Notes under the pieces: generated by a model
What the model was told of the DNA's origin: nothing
Seen by the model: the letters and a program-made list of their open reading frames with translations, nothing else
Database searches by the model: none
Assembly (NCBI GenBank): GCA_018399055.1
Contig: CP073762.1
Span: 372,001 to 436,000 of the forward strand
Length of the DNA: 64,000 nt
Direction: 5' to 3'
Source: Simkaniaceae bacterium
GTDB taxonomy: Bacteria; Chlamydiota; Chlamydiia; Chlamydiales; Simkaniaceae
Part shown: piece by piece, positions 44,001 through 52,766 of the stretch
Layout: every line of letters starts with the position of its first letter
Numbering within the stretch: position 1 is the stretch's first letter
Program-made: the position numbers and the translations under genes

Positions 44001-44477
44001 ATGACTATTTCTGCGCATCGCCGCCACGATATAACGGATAAAGTTTGGAAGTTACTGGAACCACACTTACCTGGCCGTCATGGAGGTTGGGGGTCAGTTG
44101 CTCGAGATAATCGACAATTTATTAATGCAGTTTTCTGGATTTTACGTACAGGGTCCCCTTGGAGAGATTTACCCCCTGATTATGGAGATTGGAAAAACAC
44201 TCACCGCCGTTTTTGTCGTTGGCGAGATAGAGGCATATGGGAATTGTTGCTTGAAAAAACAGTCGATGAACCAGACTATGAGTGGCTGATGATTGACGCC
44301 AGTCATATCAAAGTTCACCCACATGCAGCAGGTGCAAGAGGTGGAAATCAGGAAATGAGTCGCACAAAAGGGGGCTTAATACCAAATTACATTTGGCCGT
44401 GGATGCGCATGGTATGCCGATCAGAGTTGCTATTACGCAAGGTACCACAGCAGATTGCACGCAAGCAGGCGTTTTGA
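44001..44477 (+). CDS. IS427-group transposase, N-terminal part (element B)
   Basis: 158 aa from ATG 44001 with AAGGAGA upstream. The domain runs DITDKVWKLLEPHLPGR, FINAVFWILRTGSPWRDLPPDYGDW, and the first catalytic aspartate is in WLMIDASHIKVHPHA. After MSRTKGGL the frame diverges (IPNYIW) from the family sequence NTKLHLAVD, which continues one base back. So either a one-base deletion or a -1 shift within 44367-44378 separates the halves. Confidence 0.78.
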   Translation: MTISAHRRHDITDKVWKLLEPHLPGRHGGWGSVARDNRQFINAVFWILRTGSPWRDLPPDYGDWKNTHRRFCRWRDRGIWELLLEKTVDEPDYEWLMIDASHIKVHPHAAGARGGNQEMSRTKGGLIPNYIWPWMRMVCRSELLLRKVPQQIARKQAF

Positions 44478-44767
44478 TAGAGGGTCTGACCGCTGAATAT
44501 TTATTTGCTGATCGCGGGTATGATAGCGATGTTATTGTTAAGCAAGCAGAAAAGCAAGGAATGAAAGCGGTTATTCCTCCAAGAAAAAACAGAAAATTCC
44601 AAAGGAAATATGACAAGCACCTATACAAATTGCGCCACTTAGTTGAAAATGCCTTTCTACATCTAAAGCGATGGAGAGGAATCGCAACCCGATATGCCAA
44701 AAATTCGACATCTTTTTTGGCTGCTATTCACATTCGTTGCTTGGTTCTATGGTGCAAAATCTCTTGA
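44393..44767 (+). CDS. IS427-group transposase, C-terminal part (element B)
   Basis: About 124 aa from an in-frame TTG, but the family sequence extends back to the frame break as NTKLHLAVDAHGMP. It holds the second catalytic aspartate (LFADRGYDSD) and the glutamate of LVENAFLHLKRWRGIATRYAK. Unlike element A no clean A-rich heptamer is present; the break lies next to AAAAGGGGGCTTAA. The copy may be dead. Confidence 0.75.
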   Translation: MAVDAHGMPIRVAITQGTTADCTQAGVLIEGLTAEYLFADRGYDSDVIVKQAEKQGMKAVIPPRKNRKFQRKYDKHLYKLRHLVENAFLHLKRWRGIATRYAKNSTSFLAAIHIRCLVLWCKIS

Positions 44768-44795
44768 CGACACTATCTAATCACTCGGTAAGTAC

Positions 44796-44825
44796 TTGCC
44801 TTTCTAAACAAAAAAAGTTTATACT
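44796..44825 (+). promoter_or_regulatory. promoter of the unknown gene at 44849
   Basis: TTGCCT (44796-44801), an 18-base spacer and TATACT (44820-44825), followed 23 bases later by the ATG with a GAGGGT ribosome binding site. It begins only 19 bases outside the right end of IS element B. Confidence 0.5.
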
Positions 44826-44848
44826 TCCTTTCATTTGACGAGGGTCTT

Positions 44849-45649
44849 ATGGAAAGAGTTGGTGCGTCTCGAGTTTATTCTTTTGCAAGTTATTTATATT
44901 CCTACATAGATGCACTGATTCAACGGGTGGATGAGTACGCCATCTCTGTTTTTAATGCCATTGATGCAGGAATATCTGATGTTCCTCAGCTAAGAGATGT
45001 TGAAGAAGGGATATGTACGGTTGAAAGGCGAGAAAGAGAGTGCGAATCCTGGGGAAGTTGGTTAGCTCCGATTATTTATCCCTCAATTAATTTATCGACA
45101 AGGCAAAGTCTTGATGTGGTCCATATGGGAGGAAGGGAACCCCACCTTTTCGTGAAGATTCCACGGCGGCAGATTTGTCATTTCCCTGAGCCAATGAAGG
45201 CAAAACTATTAAATATAGAAGACGATAAATTAGATCTTTTCTTTGCGATATATCTTCAAGAGGAGGGGAGTAAAGAATTTCATTTATCGGTGCCGACATG
45301 GGCACATGAAGATTACAGTGTTCACGTGGGTTTCTATGGAGGAGATGGGGTACGTCGCGGAAGCCGAAGGACAGTTCCTTGGCACTTTATTCGAGAGTAT
45401 AACAAGGAAGAGGCGAGAGACCTCAAGGTGGGCCTAACTGATGATGTAGGGGCCTTTATGATGGGAGCCTTTCGCTCTGACTGTCAAGGACCTCACCGTG
45501 GGGTGGGAGTTTATGGCCTCGTCCTTAAAAATGAGGGGAGAGGTGAGGTGATTCAAAAAATTCTCAAAAGTTCAGATTCTTTGAAAGACTTTGTCGAAAG
45601 AGCAGGAGCTAACCTTGCTGAAATTTTTACTTTCAACAAGGACTATTGA
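44849..45649 (+). CDS. uncharacterised 266-aa protein
   Basis: I do not recognise this protein. It has no signal peptide or clear membrane segment. The N-terminus has a moderately hydrophobic, aromatic helix (VYSFASYLYSYIDALIQRVDEY), then an acidic-basic middle and a possible beta-rich region (FHLSVPTWAHEDYSVHVGFYGGDGVRRGSRR). Arginine and glycine are abundant in the second half. It stands alone with its own promoter between IS element B and sufB. A chlamydia-specific protein or T3SS effector is possible, but nothing in the sequence proves it. Confidence 0.6.
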   Translation: MERVGASRVYSFASYLYSYIDALIQRVDEYAISVFNAIDAGISDVPQLRDVEEGICTVERRERECESWGSWLAPIIYPSINLSTRQSLDVVHMGGREPHLFVKIPRRQICHFPEPMKAKLLNIEDDKLDLFFAIYLQEEGSKEFHLSVPTWAHEDYSVHVGFYGGDGVRRGSRRTVPWHFIREYNKEEARDLKVGLTDDVGAFMMGAFRSDCQGPHRGVGVYGLVLKNEGRGEVIQKILKSSDSLKDFVERAGANLAEIFTFNKDY

Positions 45650-45653
45650 GCGG

Positions 45654-45683
45654 TTGACATTCAGGGGGGAAACGGGGTATTTT
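45654..45683 (+). promoter_or_regulatory. promoter of sufBCDS
   Basis: TTGACA (45654-45659), an 18-base spacer and TATTTT (45678-45683), 25 bases upstream of the sufB ATG at 45709. The consensus -35 box makes this one of the better promoters in the window. I see no iron-responsive operator. Confidence 0.55.
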
Positions 45684-45708
45684 ATTAGACCAGAAGGATG
45701 GAGAATGC

Positions 45709-47148
45709 ATGTCAACTGAAGAGCTTCTTGCTGCGCGGGAAGAATATAAATATGGTTTTAGAACCGAGATTGAGTCGGATCTTTTCCCAAAGGGTTTAGA
45801 TGAAGGAACGGTTAGAGCTCTTTCTGCAAAGAAAGAGGAGCCCAGCTTTATGCTTGAGTTCCGACTGAAAGCTTTTCGGAAGTGGAAAGAGATGACTGCG
45901 CCCAATTGGGGACACTTAAATATCGATCCCATTGACTTTCAGAATATTAGGTACTATGCAGCTCCAAAAAAGAAGCAAGAGTTAAGTAGCCTGGATGAAG
46001 TCGATCCCGAAATCCTCCGCACCTTTGAAAAATTAGGAATTCCTCTAGAAGAACAAAAGCGCCTCAGCAATGTTGCGGTCGATATTGTTTTTGACTCGGT
46101 ATCTCTTGGAACGACTTTTCATGAAACCCTTGAAAAGGCGGGGGTTGTCCTCTGCTCGATGAGTGAAGCCGTTAAGAAATATCCTGAGCTCCTGGAGAAA
46201 TATTTGGGCACAGTTGTTCCCATTGGAGACAACTTTTATGCGGCGCTAAACTCTGCTGTCTTTTCCGATGGTTCCTTTGTCTATATCCCTAAGGGAGTAC
46301 GCAGCCCAATGGAGCTCTCTACCTACTTTAGGATTAACGAACGAGAGACAGGACAGTTTGAGAGGACTCTTATTATTGCAGAACCTGGATCGCATGTGAG
46401 TTATTTGGAAGGTTGCACTGCTCCTGCTTATGATGAAAACCAATTGCATGCGGCAGTCGTTGAGCTCATTGCTCATGACGATGCTGAAATCAAATATTCA
46501 ACAGTACAAAACTGGTATGCGGGAGATCGGAAGACGGGCAAAGGAGGCATCTACAACTTTGTCACAAAACGTGGCCGGTGCGCTGGAAAGCGTTCAAAGA
46601 TCTCGTGGACCCAGGTAGAAGCAGGCGCAGCGATTACATGGAAATACCCTTCCTGCATTTTGCAAGGCGATGATTCAGTTGGAGAATTTTACTCTGTTGC
46701 CTTGACCAACGGGAGGATGCAAGCAGATACTGGAACAAAGATGATTCATCTAGGGAAGCGGACAAAGTCTACAATTATCTCCAAAGGGATTTCAGCTGAT
46801 GAGTCTTCCAATACCTATCGGGGACTTGTTCATATTTCGTCCAGGGCTGAAGGAGCACGCAATTTTACGCAGTGCGACTCCATGCTTGTAAAAAACAATT
46901 GCAGTGCAAACACCTTTCCCTACATTGAAGTGCATAATGATACCGCTGAGCTCGAACACGAGGCATCCACTTCTAAAATGAATGAAGAGCAGCTTTTTTA
47001 TTTGCAAACGCGGGGGATTTCTCAGGAAGATGCCATACAAATGATCGTCAATGGCTTTTGCGAAGCCGTGATTAAAGAGCTTCCTCTTGAGTTTGCAGCG
47101 GAAGCACAAAAATTATTAACGTTAAAATTAGAAGGGTCGGTGGGTTAA
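45709..47148 (+). CDS. sufB: Fe-S cluster assembly scaffold SufB
   Basis: Core of the SufBC2D complex that builds [4Fe-4S] clusters, 479 aa (usual length). Beta-helix core with [37 protein letters not shown] and [19 protein letters not shown]; the C-terminal [20 protein letters not shown] is diagnostic. First gene of sufBCDS, with GGATGGAGA before the ATG. No sufE or sufU follows, so the sulfur carrier, if any, is elsewhere. Confidence 0.95.
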   Translation: MSTEELLAAREEYKYGFRTEIESDLFPKGLDEGTVRALSAKKEEPSFMLEFRLKAFRKWKEMTAPNWGHLNIDPIDFQNIRYYAAPKKKQELSSLDEVDPEILRTFEKLGIPLEEQKRLSNVAVDIVFDSVSLGTTFHETLEKAGVVLCSMSEAVKKYPELLEKYLGTVVPIGDNFYAALNSAVFSDGSFVYIPKGVRSPMELSTYFRINERETGQFERTLIIAEPGSHVSYLEGCTAPAYDENQLHAAVVELIAHDDAEIKYSTVQNWYAGDRKTGKGGIYNFVTKRGRCAGKRSKISWTQVEAGAAITWKYPSCILQGDDSVGEFYSVALTNGRMQADTGTKMIHLGKRTKSTIISKGISADESSNTYRGLVHISSRAEGARNFTQCDSMLVKNNCSANTFPYIEVHNDTAELEHEASTSKMNEEQLFYLQTRGISQEDAIQMIVNGFCEAVIKELPLEFAAEAQKLLTLKLEGSVG

Positions 47149-47886
47149 ATGTTAGAGATCAAAAATCTTCATGTGTCGGTGGAGGGAGAAAGAATCTTGA
47201 AAGGATTCTCCCTGACAGTGAATGCGGGGGAGATTCATGCGATCATGGGGCCGAATGGTGCGGGAAAATCCACGCTTGCAAAAGTTTTAGCAGGACACCC
47301 AGACTATGAAATCACCGATGGTTCCATCACCTTTTTAGGGAAGAATCTTTTGGAGCTTGAAATCGACGAAAGAGCCCATCTTGGACTCTTTATGGGATTC
47401 CAATATCCCGTTGAAATTCCTGGAGTGACAAATCTTCAATTCTTGCACAGCGCTTTGAATAGTAAGCGAAAGAGTCGTGGGGAATCTCCTCTTTCACAAG
47501 AGGTTTTTCGAGAGCTCTTAATGAGTAAGATGCAAGAGATGGAAATTAGCACTACTTTTGCTGAGAGAGATGTCAATGGCGGCTTTTCAGGGGGAGAAAA
47601 GAAGCGTAATGAGATTTTGCAGATGGCGATTTTGCAACCAAAGCTTGCTGTTTTAGATGAAACTGACTCTGGACTTGATATCGATGCAATGAAAGTTGTT
47701 GCAGCTGGTGTTAAGTCGCAATTAAATGATGAGAATGCCCTTATACTGATCACGCATTACCAGCGTCTTCTTGACTATATTAAGCCTCAATTTGTTCATG
47801 TGGTTGTAGATGGGAAGATTGCTAAGACAGGAGGAGCTGAGCTTGCCCTTAAACTTGAAGAAAAAGGGTATGCAATCCACCAATGA
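47149..47886 (+). CDS. sufC: Fe-S assembly ATPase SufC
   Basis: ABC-type ATPase of the SUF complex, 245 aa. Walker A GPNGAGKSTLAK, signature SGGEKKRNEI and Walker B LAVLDETDSGLDID are as in SufC. It starts directly after the sufB stop, and its own stop overlaps sufD (ATGA), indicating coupled translation. Confidence 0.95.
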   Translation: MLEIKNLHVSVEGERILKGFSLTVNAGEIHAIMGPNGAGKSTLAKVLAGHPDYEITDGSITFLGKNLLELEIDERAHLGLFMGFQYPVEIPGVTNLQFLHSALNSKRKSRGESPLSQEVFRELLMSKMQEMEISTTFAERDVNGGFSGGEKKRNEILQMAILQPKLAVLDETDSGLDIDAMKVVAAGVKSQLNDENALILITHYQRLLDYIKPQFVHVVVDGKIAKTGGAELALKLEEKGYAIHQ

Positions 47887-49019
47887 GTTTACTAGAAACA
47901 TTAAAGCCTCTGTTTCAAGAGAACGCTCCCTGGAAAAAAGGGGTGTGGTCTGCTATCGAGCAACTGGGTCTTCCGACAAAAAAGTGGGATGCTTTTCGCT
48001 ATAGTTCTTTGATGCAATTAAATCAGGGATCTTTTAAATTAGCTAAAGCTAACGATATTAAAATTTCGGGCGCCGCTGGGATCATTGCCCTCCCCCTAAA
48101 TTCTGCGATGCGATCTCACGGCGCTCTTCTTTTGAAAGGCTTTCAGAAAGCGCTTAGGGAAGAAAAAAACCCTTATGCTCTCCTTAATACAGCCTTTGCT
48201 GACTCAGGACTTTTTCTCTATATTCCCCCTGGAAAAACCATTGAAATGGAATGGACACTTCCCTCTGTCGAGGAAGGAGCACTGCACACACCGAAGATGG
48301 AAATCTTTTTAGGAAAGGGCGCGCACTTATCAGTCCATTATACCCAGAAGGGGAGAGGACATTACTTTTATAATCAACATCTGCAACTTTCTCTAGATGA
48401 AGGGGCAACCGCTTCAATTAATGAGCATCTCGAACATAGCTCGGATGGCTTTGCTATGCATACAATTCGAGCACGCCTCAAAAAAGAGGCCTTTTTTAAG
48501 ATGTTTACTTTCTCAAAGGGAGCATGCTCTGAAAGACATGATATTCACGTCTCTCTTGAAGGAGAGCGGAGCGAAGTAGATCTTAAAGGGCTCTCTTTGC
48601 CTGCGTTGAAGGATGAGATACATCATTACATTGACGTGAGGCACGTGGCCCCTAACTGTCGGTCGAATCAACATTACAAAACGGCGCTCATGGGACGCGC
48701 ACGCTCAAGCTTTGAAGGAAAGATATTCGTTGAAAAAGAGGCGCAGCAAACCGAAGCCTATCAACTCAATAATAACCTCCTTCTCAGTTCCAAAGCTCAA
48801 GCAATGAGCAAGCCAAACCTTGAAATTCTTGCAGATGATGTAAAAGCATCTCATGGCGCGACATTCGCGCGTCCCAAGGAAGATGAGCTCTTTTATCTGC
48901 AGTCGCGGGGTCTTAGCAAAAAAGAAGCAGAGTGGCATTTAGCGCGAGGCTTCTGCATGGAGCTTGCGTGCGAAGACATAATAGGCAGATTTTTACACCA
49001 AGGACAAGAAGATGGTTAA
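47883..49019 (+). CDS. sufD: Fe-S assembly protein SufD
   Basis: SufB-like partner in the SufBC2D complex, 378 aa. The N-terminal half is divergent, as usual for SufD; the C-terminal half has the shared core IDVRHVAPNCRSNQHYKTALMG, split here as IDVRHVAPNC and RSNQHYKTALMG, followed by EGKIFVEKEAQQTEAYQ and FYLQSRGLSKKEAEWHLARGF. Overlaps sufC and sufS on either side. Confidence 0.92.
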   Translation: MSLLETLKPLFQENAPWKKGVWSAIEQLGLPTKKWDAFRYSSLMQLNQGSFKLAKANDIKISGAAGIIALPLNSAMRSHGALLLKGFQKALREEKNPYALLNTAFADSGLFLYIPPGKTIEMEWTLPSVEEGALHTPKMEIFLGKGAHLSVHYTQKGRGHYFYNQHLQLSLDEGATASINEHLEHSSDGFAMHTIRARLKKEAFFKMFTFSKGACSERHDIHVSLEGERSEVDLKGLSLPALKDEIHHYIDVRHVAPNCRSNQHYKTALMGRARSSFEGKIFVEKEAQQTEAYQLNNNLLLSSKAQAMSKPNLEILADDVKASHGATFARPKEDELFYLQSRGLSKKEAEWHLARGFCMELACEDIIGRFLHQGQEDG

Positions 49020-50253
49020 TTCCTTCGACGTGAGACGCGTGCGAGAAGACTTCCCCATGCTAAAAAAAATGATGAATGGAAGACATCTTATCTATCTTGA
49101 CACTGCTGCAACTTCTCAAAAGCCTCAAAGTGTGATCGACGCAATCCATACATTCTATTCTGCAGAGTATGGTACTGTTCATCGAGCAATCTATGAGCTT
49201 GCTGCCCATTCGACTGAAATGTACAGCACTGTCCGAACAAAAGTGCAGCAATTTATTGGAGCACGCGGTGAAGAAGAGATCATCTTTACAAGAGGTACCA
49301 CCGAGTCGATTAACTTAGTGGCTCATTCTTATGGAAAGGCCTTCCTAAAGAAAGGGGATGAGATCATCATCTCTGAAATGGAACATCATTCTAACATTGT
49401 TCCCTGGCAACTTCTAGCAAAGGAAAAAGGACTCAAACTTAAGTATATCCCCATGACCCTAGAAGGGGAGCTTCGTATTGATGTTTTTAAAGAACTTCTT
49501 AGTGAAAGAACGAAACTTGTCTCTGTAGCGCATATCGCAAATGCAACAGGAACTATCAACCCCATAGAAGAGATTATTTCTCTTTCGCATAAAGCGGGGG
49601 CAAAGGTTTTAATTGATGGTGCGCAAGCGGCATCTCATCTCCCTCTCAATGTTGAAGCTCTTGATGTAGATTTCTATGCCTTTTCGGGTCATAAAATTTA
49701 TGGACCCACAGGAATCGGAGTTCTCTATGGCAAGCGAGAACTCTTAAAAGACATGCCTCCTTTCATTGGGGGAGGGGATATGATCGAAACCGTGACAATG
49801 GAAGAATCCACCTTTCAGGATCCCCCGCTGCGCTTTGAAGCAGGAACACCCTCAATCGCAGAAGTGATTGGCCTAGGAGCCGCCATTGATTATATAGAGT
49901 CCCTTGGTCGTGAAAACATTGAAGAATGGCTTTGCCACCTCCTATCCCATGCGACCGAAAAGCTTCTTAACGTCTCAGGACTCAAAATCATTGGCACTGC
50001 GAAAAAGAAAGGGCCCATTATTAGCTTTGTTCTTGATGATCTGCACCCACTCGATCTGGGAACGTTACTTGGTCTCAAAGGAATTGCCATTCGAACAGGG
50101 CATCTTTGCGCCCAACCCGCGCTTGCACGTTTTGGGCTCAAGTCGATTGCCCGTATTTCACTGGGGATTTATAACACTCTCAGTGATATCGATAATGCTG
50201 TCGAAGCCATCCAAGAAGGAGCACTTCTTCTTAAACCAGAAGTATCCTACTAA
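49012..50253 (+). CDS. sufS: cysteine desulfurase SufS
   Basis: PLP enzyme that mobilises sulfur from cysteine for SUF, 413 aa. The PLP lysine lies in FSGHKIYGPTGIGVLYG and the persulfide cysteine in RTGHLCAQPAL, as in group II desulfurases. ISEMEHHSNIVPWQ and LIDGAQAASHLPL are also conserved. It overlaps the sufD end by 8 bases. Its 3' end overlaps the convergent MOMP-like gene by four bases. Confidence 0.95.
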   Translation: MVNSFDVRRVREDFPMLKKMMNGRHLIYLDTAATSQKPQSVIDAIHTFYSAEYGTVHRAIYELAAHSTEMYSTVRTKVQQFIGARGEEEIIFTRGTTESINLVAHSYGKAFLKKGDEIIISEMEHHSNIVPWQLLAKEKGLKLKYIPMTLEGELRIDVFKELLSERTKLVSVAHIANATGTINPIEEIISLSHKAGAKVLIDGAQAASHLPLNVEALDVDFYAFSGHKIYGPTGIGVLYGKRELLKDMPPFIGGGDMIETVTMEESTFQDPPLRFEAGTPSIAEVIGLGAAIDYIESLGRENIEEWLCHLLSHATEKLLNVSGLKIIGTAKKKGPIISFVLDDLHPLDLGTLLGLKGIAIRTGHLCAQPALARFGLKSIARISLGIYNTLSDIDNAVEAIQEGALLLKPEVSY

Positions 50254-51359
50254 AAGTCGAAACGGACTTTTGCTGTAAGCCCTTGAAGGGTGAGATCGAA
50301 TCGATCATAGTTATCGCTGAGTGAAATAAAGAGCGTTTGGTTGACCCAGATTTGAGATTCCCATCCAGCTTCTAAAAGAATATGGTAGCGACCGCAGGAG
50401 AAATAGGTCTCTGCGCGGAGTCCAATAGACAGCTCGATCACTGGCTTGATGATGCGTAGGTGATCTTGGATATTAACGGTTGAAATTTCAGATTGGAAAG
50501 GTTGGTTTTCATCCACAAGAGAAAAAGTATCCTTGCGGTCTATATCGTAGTGAAGCCACATTCCAGAAAATGACATATTCCCATAGAGGCTGAAAACCTT
50601 TGAGAATTGCCAAGAGGTGTTTAGTCCTCCACGCACGCCAATTCCCCATAGAGAATGATCGAAGCGAGCAGAGTAGTTAAAGAGGAGTTGTTGGAAGATG
50701 ACTTGAAGAGGGATCGTTTCGTAAAAGACATTGTAGTCTTGTTTCTGCCATGTTCCTTTAATCCCAAAAAATGGGCGGAGCTTCAGGGATTTACTGACGT
50801 AAAAATTTCTTCCTAGCTCAAGATCTCCCACTTGGTAATGAAGATCATAATGGGCATGTGCTTTATCAAATCGGGGAATATCAAGACTTTGAAAAGCTGG
50901 AGTGAAGATTTCAAATCCGGGTTGCAGAAACTGAGAGCGTTTCGAATCTCCCACATTTGTATAAAACCATGTATACTGGAGAGCCATATCCCAACAGCCA
51001 TGACAGAAGTTCCATCCCATACCTAATTTAAAGCCTGGATCCCAAGACCAATCAACTGACTGGACATCGCCTTTATTCGGAGAAGCAGCTGTGGTGAGAT
51101 CGCCAAACCCCGTTTTTGCGTAGGTGAGAGTATCTAAACGCGCTGTCCAATAGAGAAATGCAGCTGAGAGATTGAGGTCCATCCCGTTGCGGACTTTCGG
51201 TCCCGCGCATGGAGTAATTGGATGCACTGGTCGATTTCCGGAAGAGCCTTCCAAATTGTTCATCCGGTTCTCAATTCCATTCATCCGGATTTCACTTTCT
51301 CCACGCAGAACCATGCATGGAAACAAAAATACTACGCAAAGAGTCAATGCAAACTTCAT
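50250..51359 (-). CDS. MOMP-like outer membrane barrel protein, paralogue 1
   Basis: 369 aa from ATG 51359, chosen because it opens a signal peptide (MKFALTLCVVFLFPCMVL); the frame is open to 51485 but without a better start. Mature segments match the other three paralogues: ITPCAGPKVRNGMDL, WDPGFKLGMGWNF, DLELGRNFYVSKSLKLRPF, GIKGTWQKQDY, and a C-terminal VRFDF ending in phenylalanine as needed for barrel assembly. It carries a short insert of Asn/Met-rich sequence after the leader that the others lack. Probable porin. Confidence 0.8.
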   Translation of the reverse strand: MKFALTLCVVFLFPCMVLRGESEIRMNGIENRMNNLEGSSGNRPVHPITPCAGPKVRNGMDLNLSAAFLYWTARLDTLTYAKTGFGDLTTAASPNKGDVQSVDWSWDPGFKLGMGWNFCHGCWDMALQYTWFYTNVGDSKRSQFLQPGFEIFTPAFQSLDIPRFDKAHAHYDLHYQVGDLELGRNFYVSKSLKLRPFFGIKGTWQKQDYNVFYETIPLQVIFQQLLFNYSARFDHSLWGIGVRGGLNTSWQFSKVFSLYGNMSFSGMWLHYDIDRKDTFSLVDENQPFQSEISTVNIQDHLRIIKPVIELSIGLRAETYFSCGRYHILLEAGWESQIWVNQTLFISLSDNYDRFDLTLQGLTAKVRFDF

Positions 51360-51616
51360 AACAAACCCATTTAGCCTATATAATACCAAGCTCAAGAAAC
51401 AAAGCATCAAATTCTTCTTGATCTTTTTCCGGAGAACAGTCCTTTCGACCTTACTAACCAACAAATGGTTAGTTGCGATCCCCAAGAACAGTTCTTTGCT
51501 AAAATCTTCAAGCCAATTCGATCCTTTGTTTCTTGAAATTGGTATAATTTCCCACTAAACGAGATTAGCAATTGATTTTCAAGAAAAATATCTTATGCAG
51601 GGATTGTGATTGTTTT

Positions 51617-52654
51617 TTAGAAATCAAAACGCAGTTTTGCAGTGAGCCCACAAAAGGTGAGATCACCGTTATAACTTCCGTTATACGAAATGAAGCGGCC
51701 ATAGTTGATCCAGACTTGGTTTTCCCATCCTAGCTGCGCAGCGATATGAAACCTGTCTTGTTGAAACCACCACTCTCCTCGCAGACCGAGCATGAGCTCA
51801 ATATTGGCAATGATGGTGTCAGGATCGCTTTTAATGTTAGCGGTTTCTATGGAGCTGCCAGTGTTTTGAGAGATACGATCACGGCGCGATACGTCATAAT
51901 CGAGCCAGACTCCTGAAAAAGAGGCATCGGAAACAATGCTAAAGCCTTTATAAAAGGTCCATGTTCCATTAAAACCCATTCGAATTCCGACACCCCAAGT
52001 CTCTTGATCCTGATTTGTAGTAATTGTTCCTGTAAGAGTGGGGCCATTTCCAAAAGTAATCTGATTCGAGGTATAGCGGGTATCCCAGTCCTGATCAGTC
52101 CAGGTTCCCCTTAGCCCAAAAAAGAGACGCGCTGCTAAAAAGCGACTTAAGAAAAAATTTCTTCCAAGCTCCAAGTCTAAAACATTATGATGGAGATCCC
52201 AATGACTTCGCGCTGAGGTGACTCCTTTCACGGAGGTGTGTGTAAACCCTGGGATCATAACCCCAATCGGAACCATGTTGCCATCAGCACTTTGAGCGCG
52301 ATCAGTTGAGCTGCTATGAAACCATGTATAACGCGCATCCATGTCCCATCCATCATGCTTTGGGTAAAAACCAATCCCTATACGAAAACCGGGTTCCCAG
52401 GGATAATGGACCGAGTGCGCCTTGCCTGAAGAACTTAGAGTTGTTCCAGGCTGGATGAGGACACCACTTGTGGCGTACCTAAGTCCTTCTTGGATTCCCT
52501 TCCACCACAGAAATTCTCCCTTCAAAAAGACATCATACCCATTTTTTACGAAGGGACCAGCAGGAGGTGTAATCACCTGCTGCTCTTGCTCCTGATGAGT
52601 AAAGCCTTTAAGCGTTAAAATGAAAAGGGCAAGAAAGAGAATCTTCTTGGCCAT
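51617..52654 (-). CDS. MOMP-like outer membrane barrel protein, paralogue 2
   Basis: 345 aa with signal peptide (MAKKILFLALFILTLKGF), conserved opening ITPPAGPFVKNGYDVF, YPWEPGFRIGIGFYPKHDGWDMDARYTWFH, DLELGRNFFLSRFLAARLFFGLRGTWTDQDW (two blocks) and terminal LRFDF. GGAGGGA lies upstream of the ATG. The gap to the next gene is 112 bases and includes a terminator for that gene, so this copy is transcribed separately. Confidence 0.84.
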   Translation of the reverse strand: MAKKILFLALFILTLKGFTHQEQEQQVITPPAGPFVKNGYDVFLKGEFLWWKGIQEGLRYATSGVLIQPGTTLSSSGKAHSVHYPWEPGFRIGIGFYPKHDGWDMDARYTWFHSSSTDRAQSADGNMVPIGVMIPGFTHTSVKGVTSARSHWDLHHNVLDLELGRNFFLSRFLAARLFFGLRGTWTDQDWDTRYTSNQITFGNGPTLTGTITTNQDQETWGVGIRMGFNGTWTFYKGFSIVSDASFSGVWLDYDVSRRDRISQNTGSSIETANIKSDPDTIIANIELMLGLRGEWWFQQDRFHIAAQLGWENQVWINYGRFISYNGSYNGDLTFCGLTAKLRFDF

Positions 52655-52714
52655 GGTCTTCCCTCCACGTCTTTCTTTTCTATCTAACAGACATTTTCAG
52701 GAGAGGCAAGACAA

Positions 52715-52745
52715 AAAAAAAGGCACCAAAATTTGGTGCCTTTTT
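52715..52745 (-). terminator. Rho-independent terminator of MOMP-like paralogue 3
   Basis: GGCACCAAA and TTTGGTGCC form a 9-bp palindrome around one base. On the minus strand it is followed by a run of T about nine long, and it starts about 25 bases after the stop codon at 52767. Confidence 0.85.
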
Positions 52746-52766
52746 CCATTGGATCTCTAACAGTTG

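Larger units (their letters stand above)
43930..44777. mobile_element. IS5-family element, IS427 group (element B)
   Basis: Inverted repeats GATAGTGTCGTCAAGA at 43930-43945 and the inverted copy ending at 44777, flanked by TA on each side (43928-43929, 44778-44779). Length 848 bp, transposase on plus, frame interrupted once. It is unrelated in its ends to element A beside it, so two different elements inserted almost at the same spot. Confidence 0.83.
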
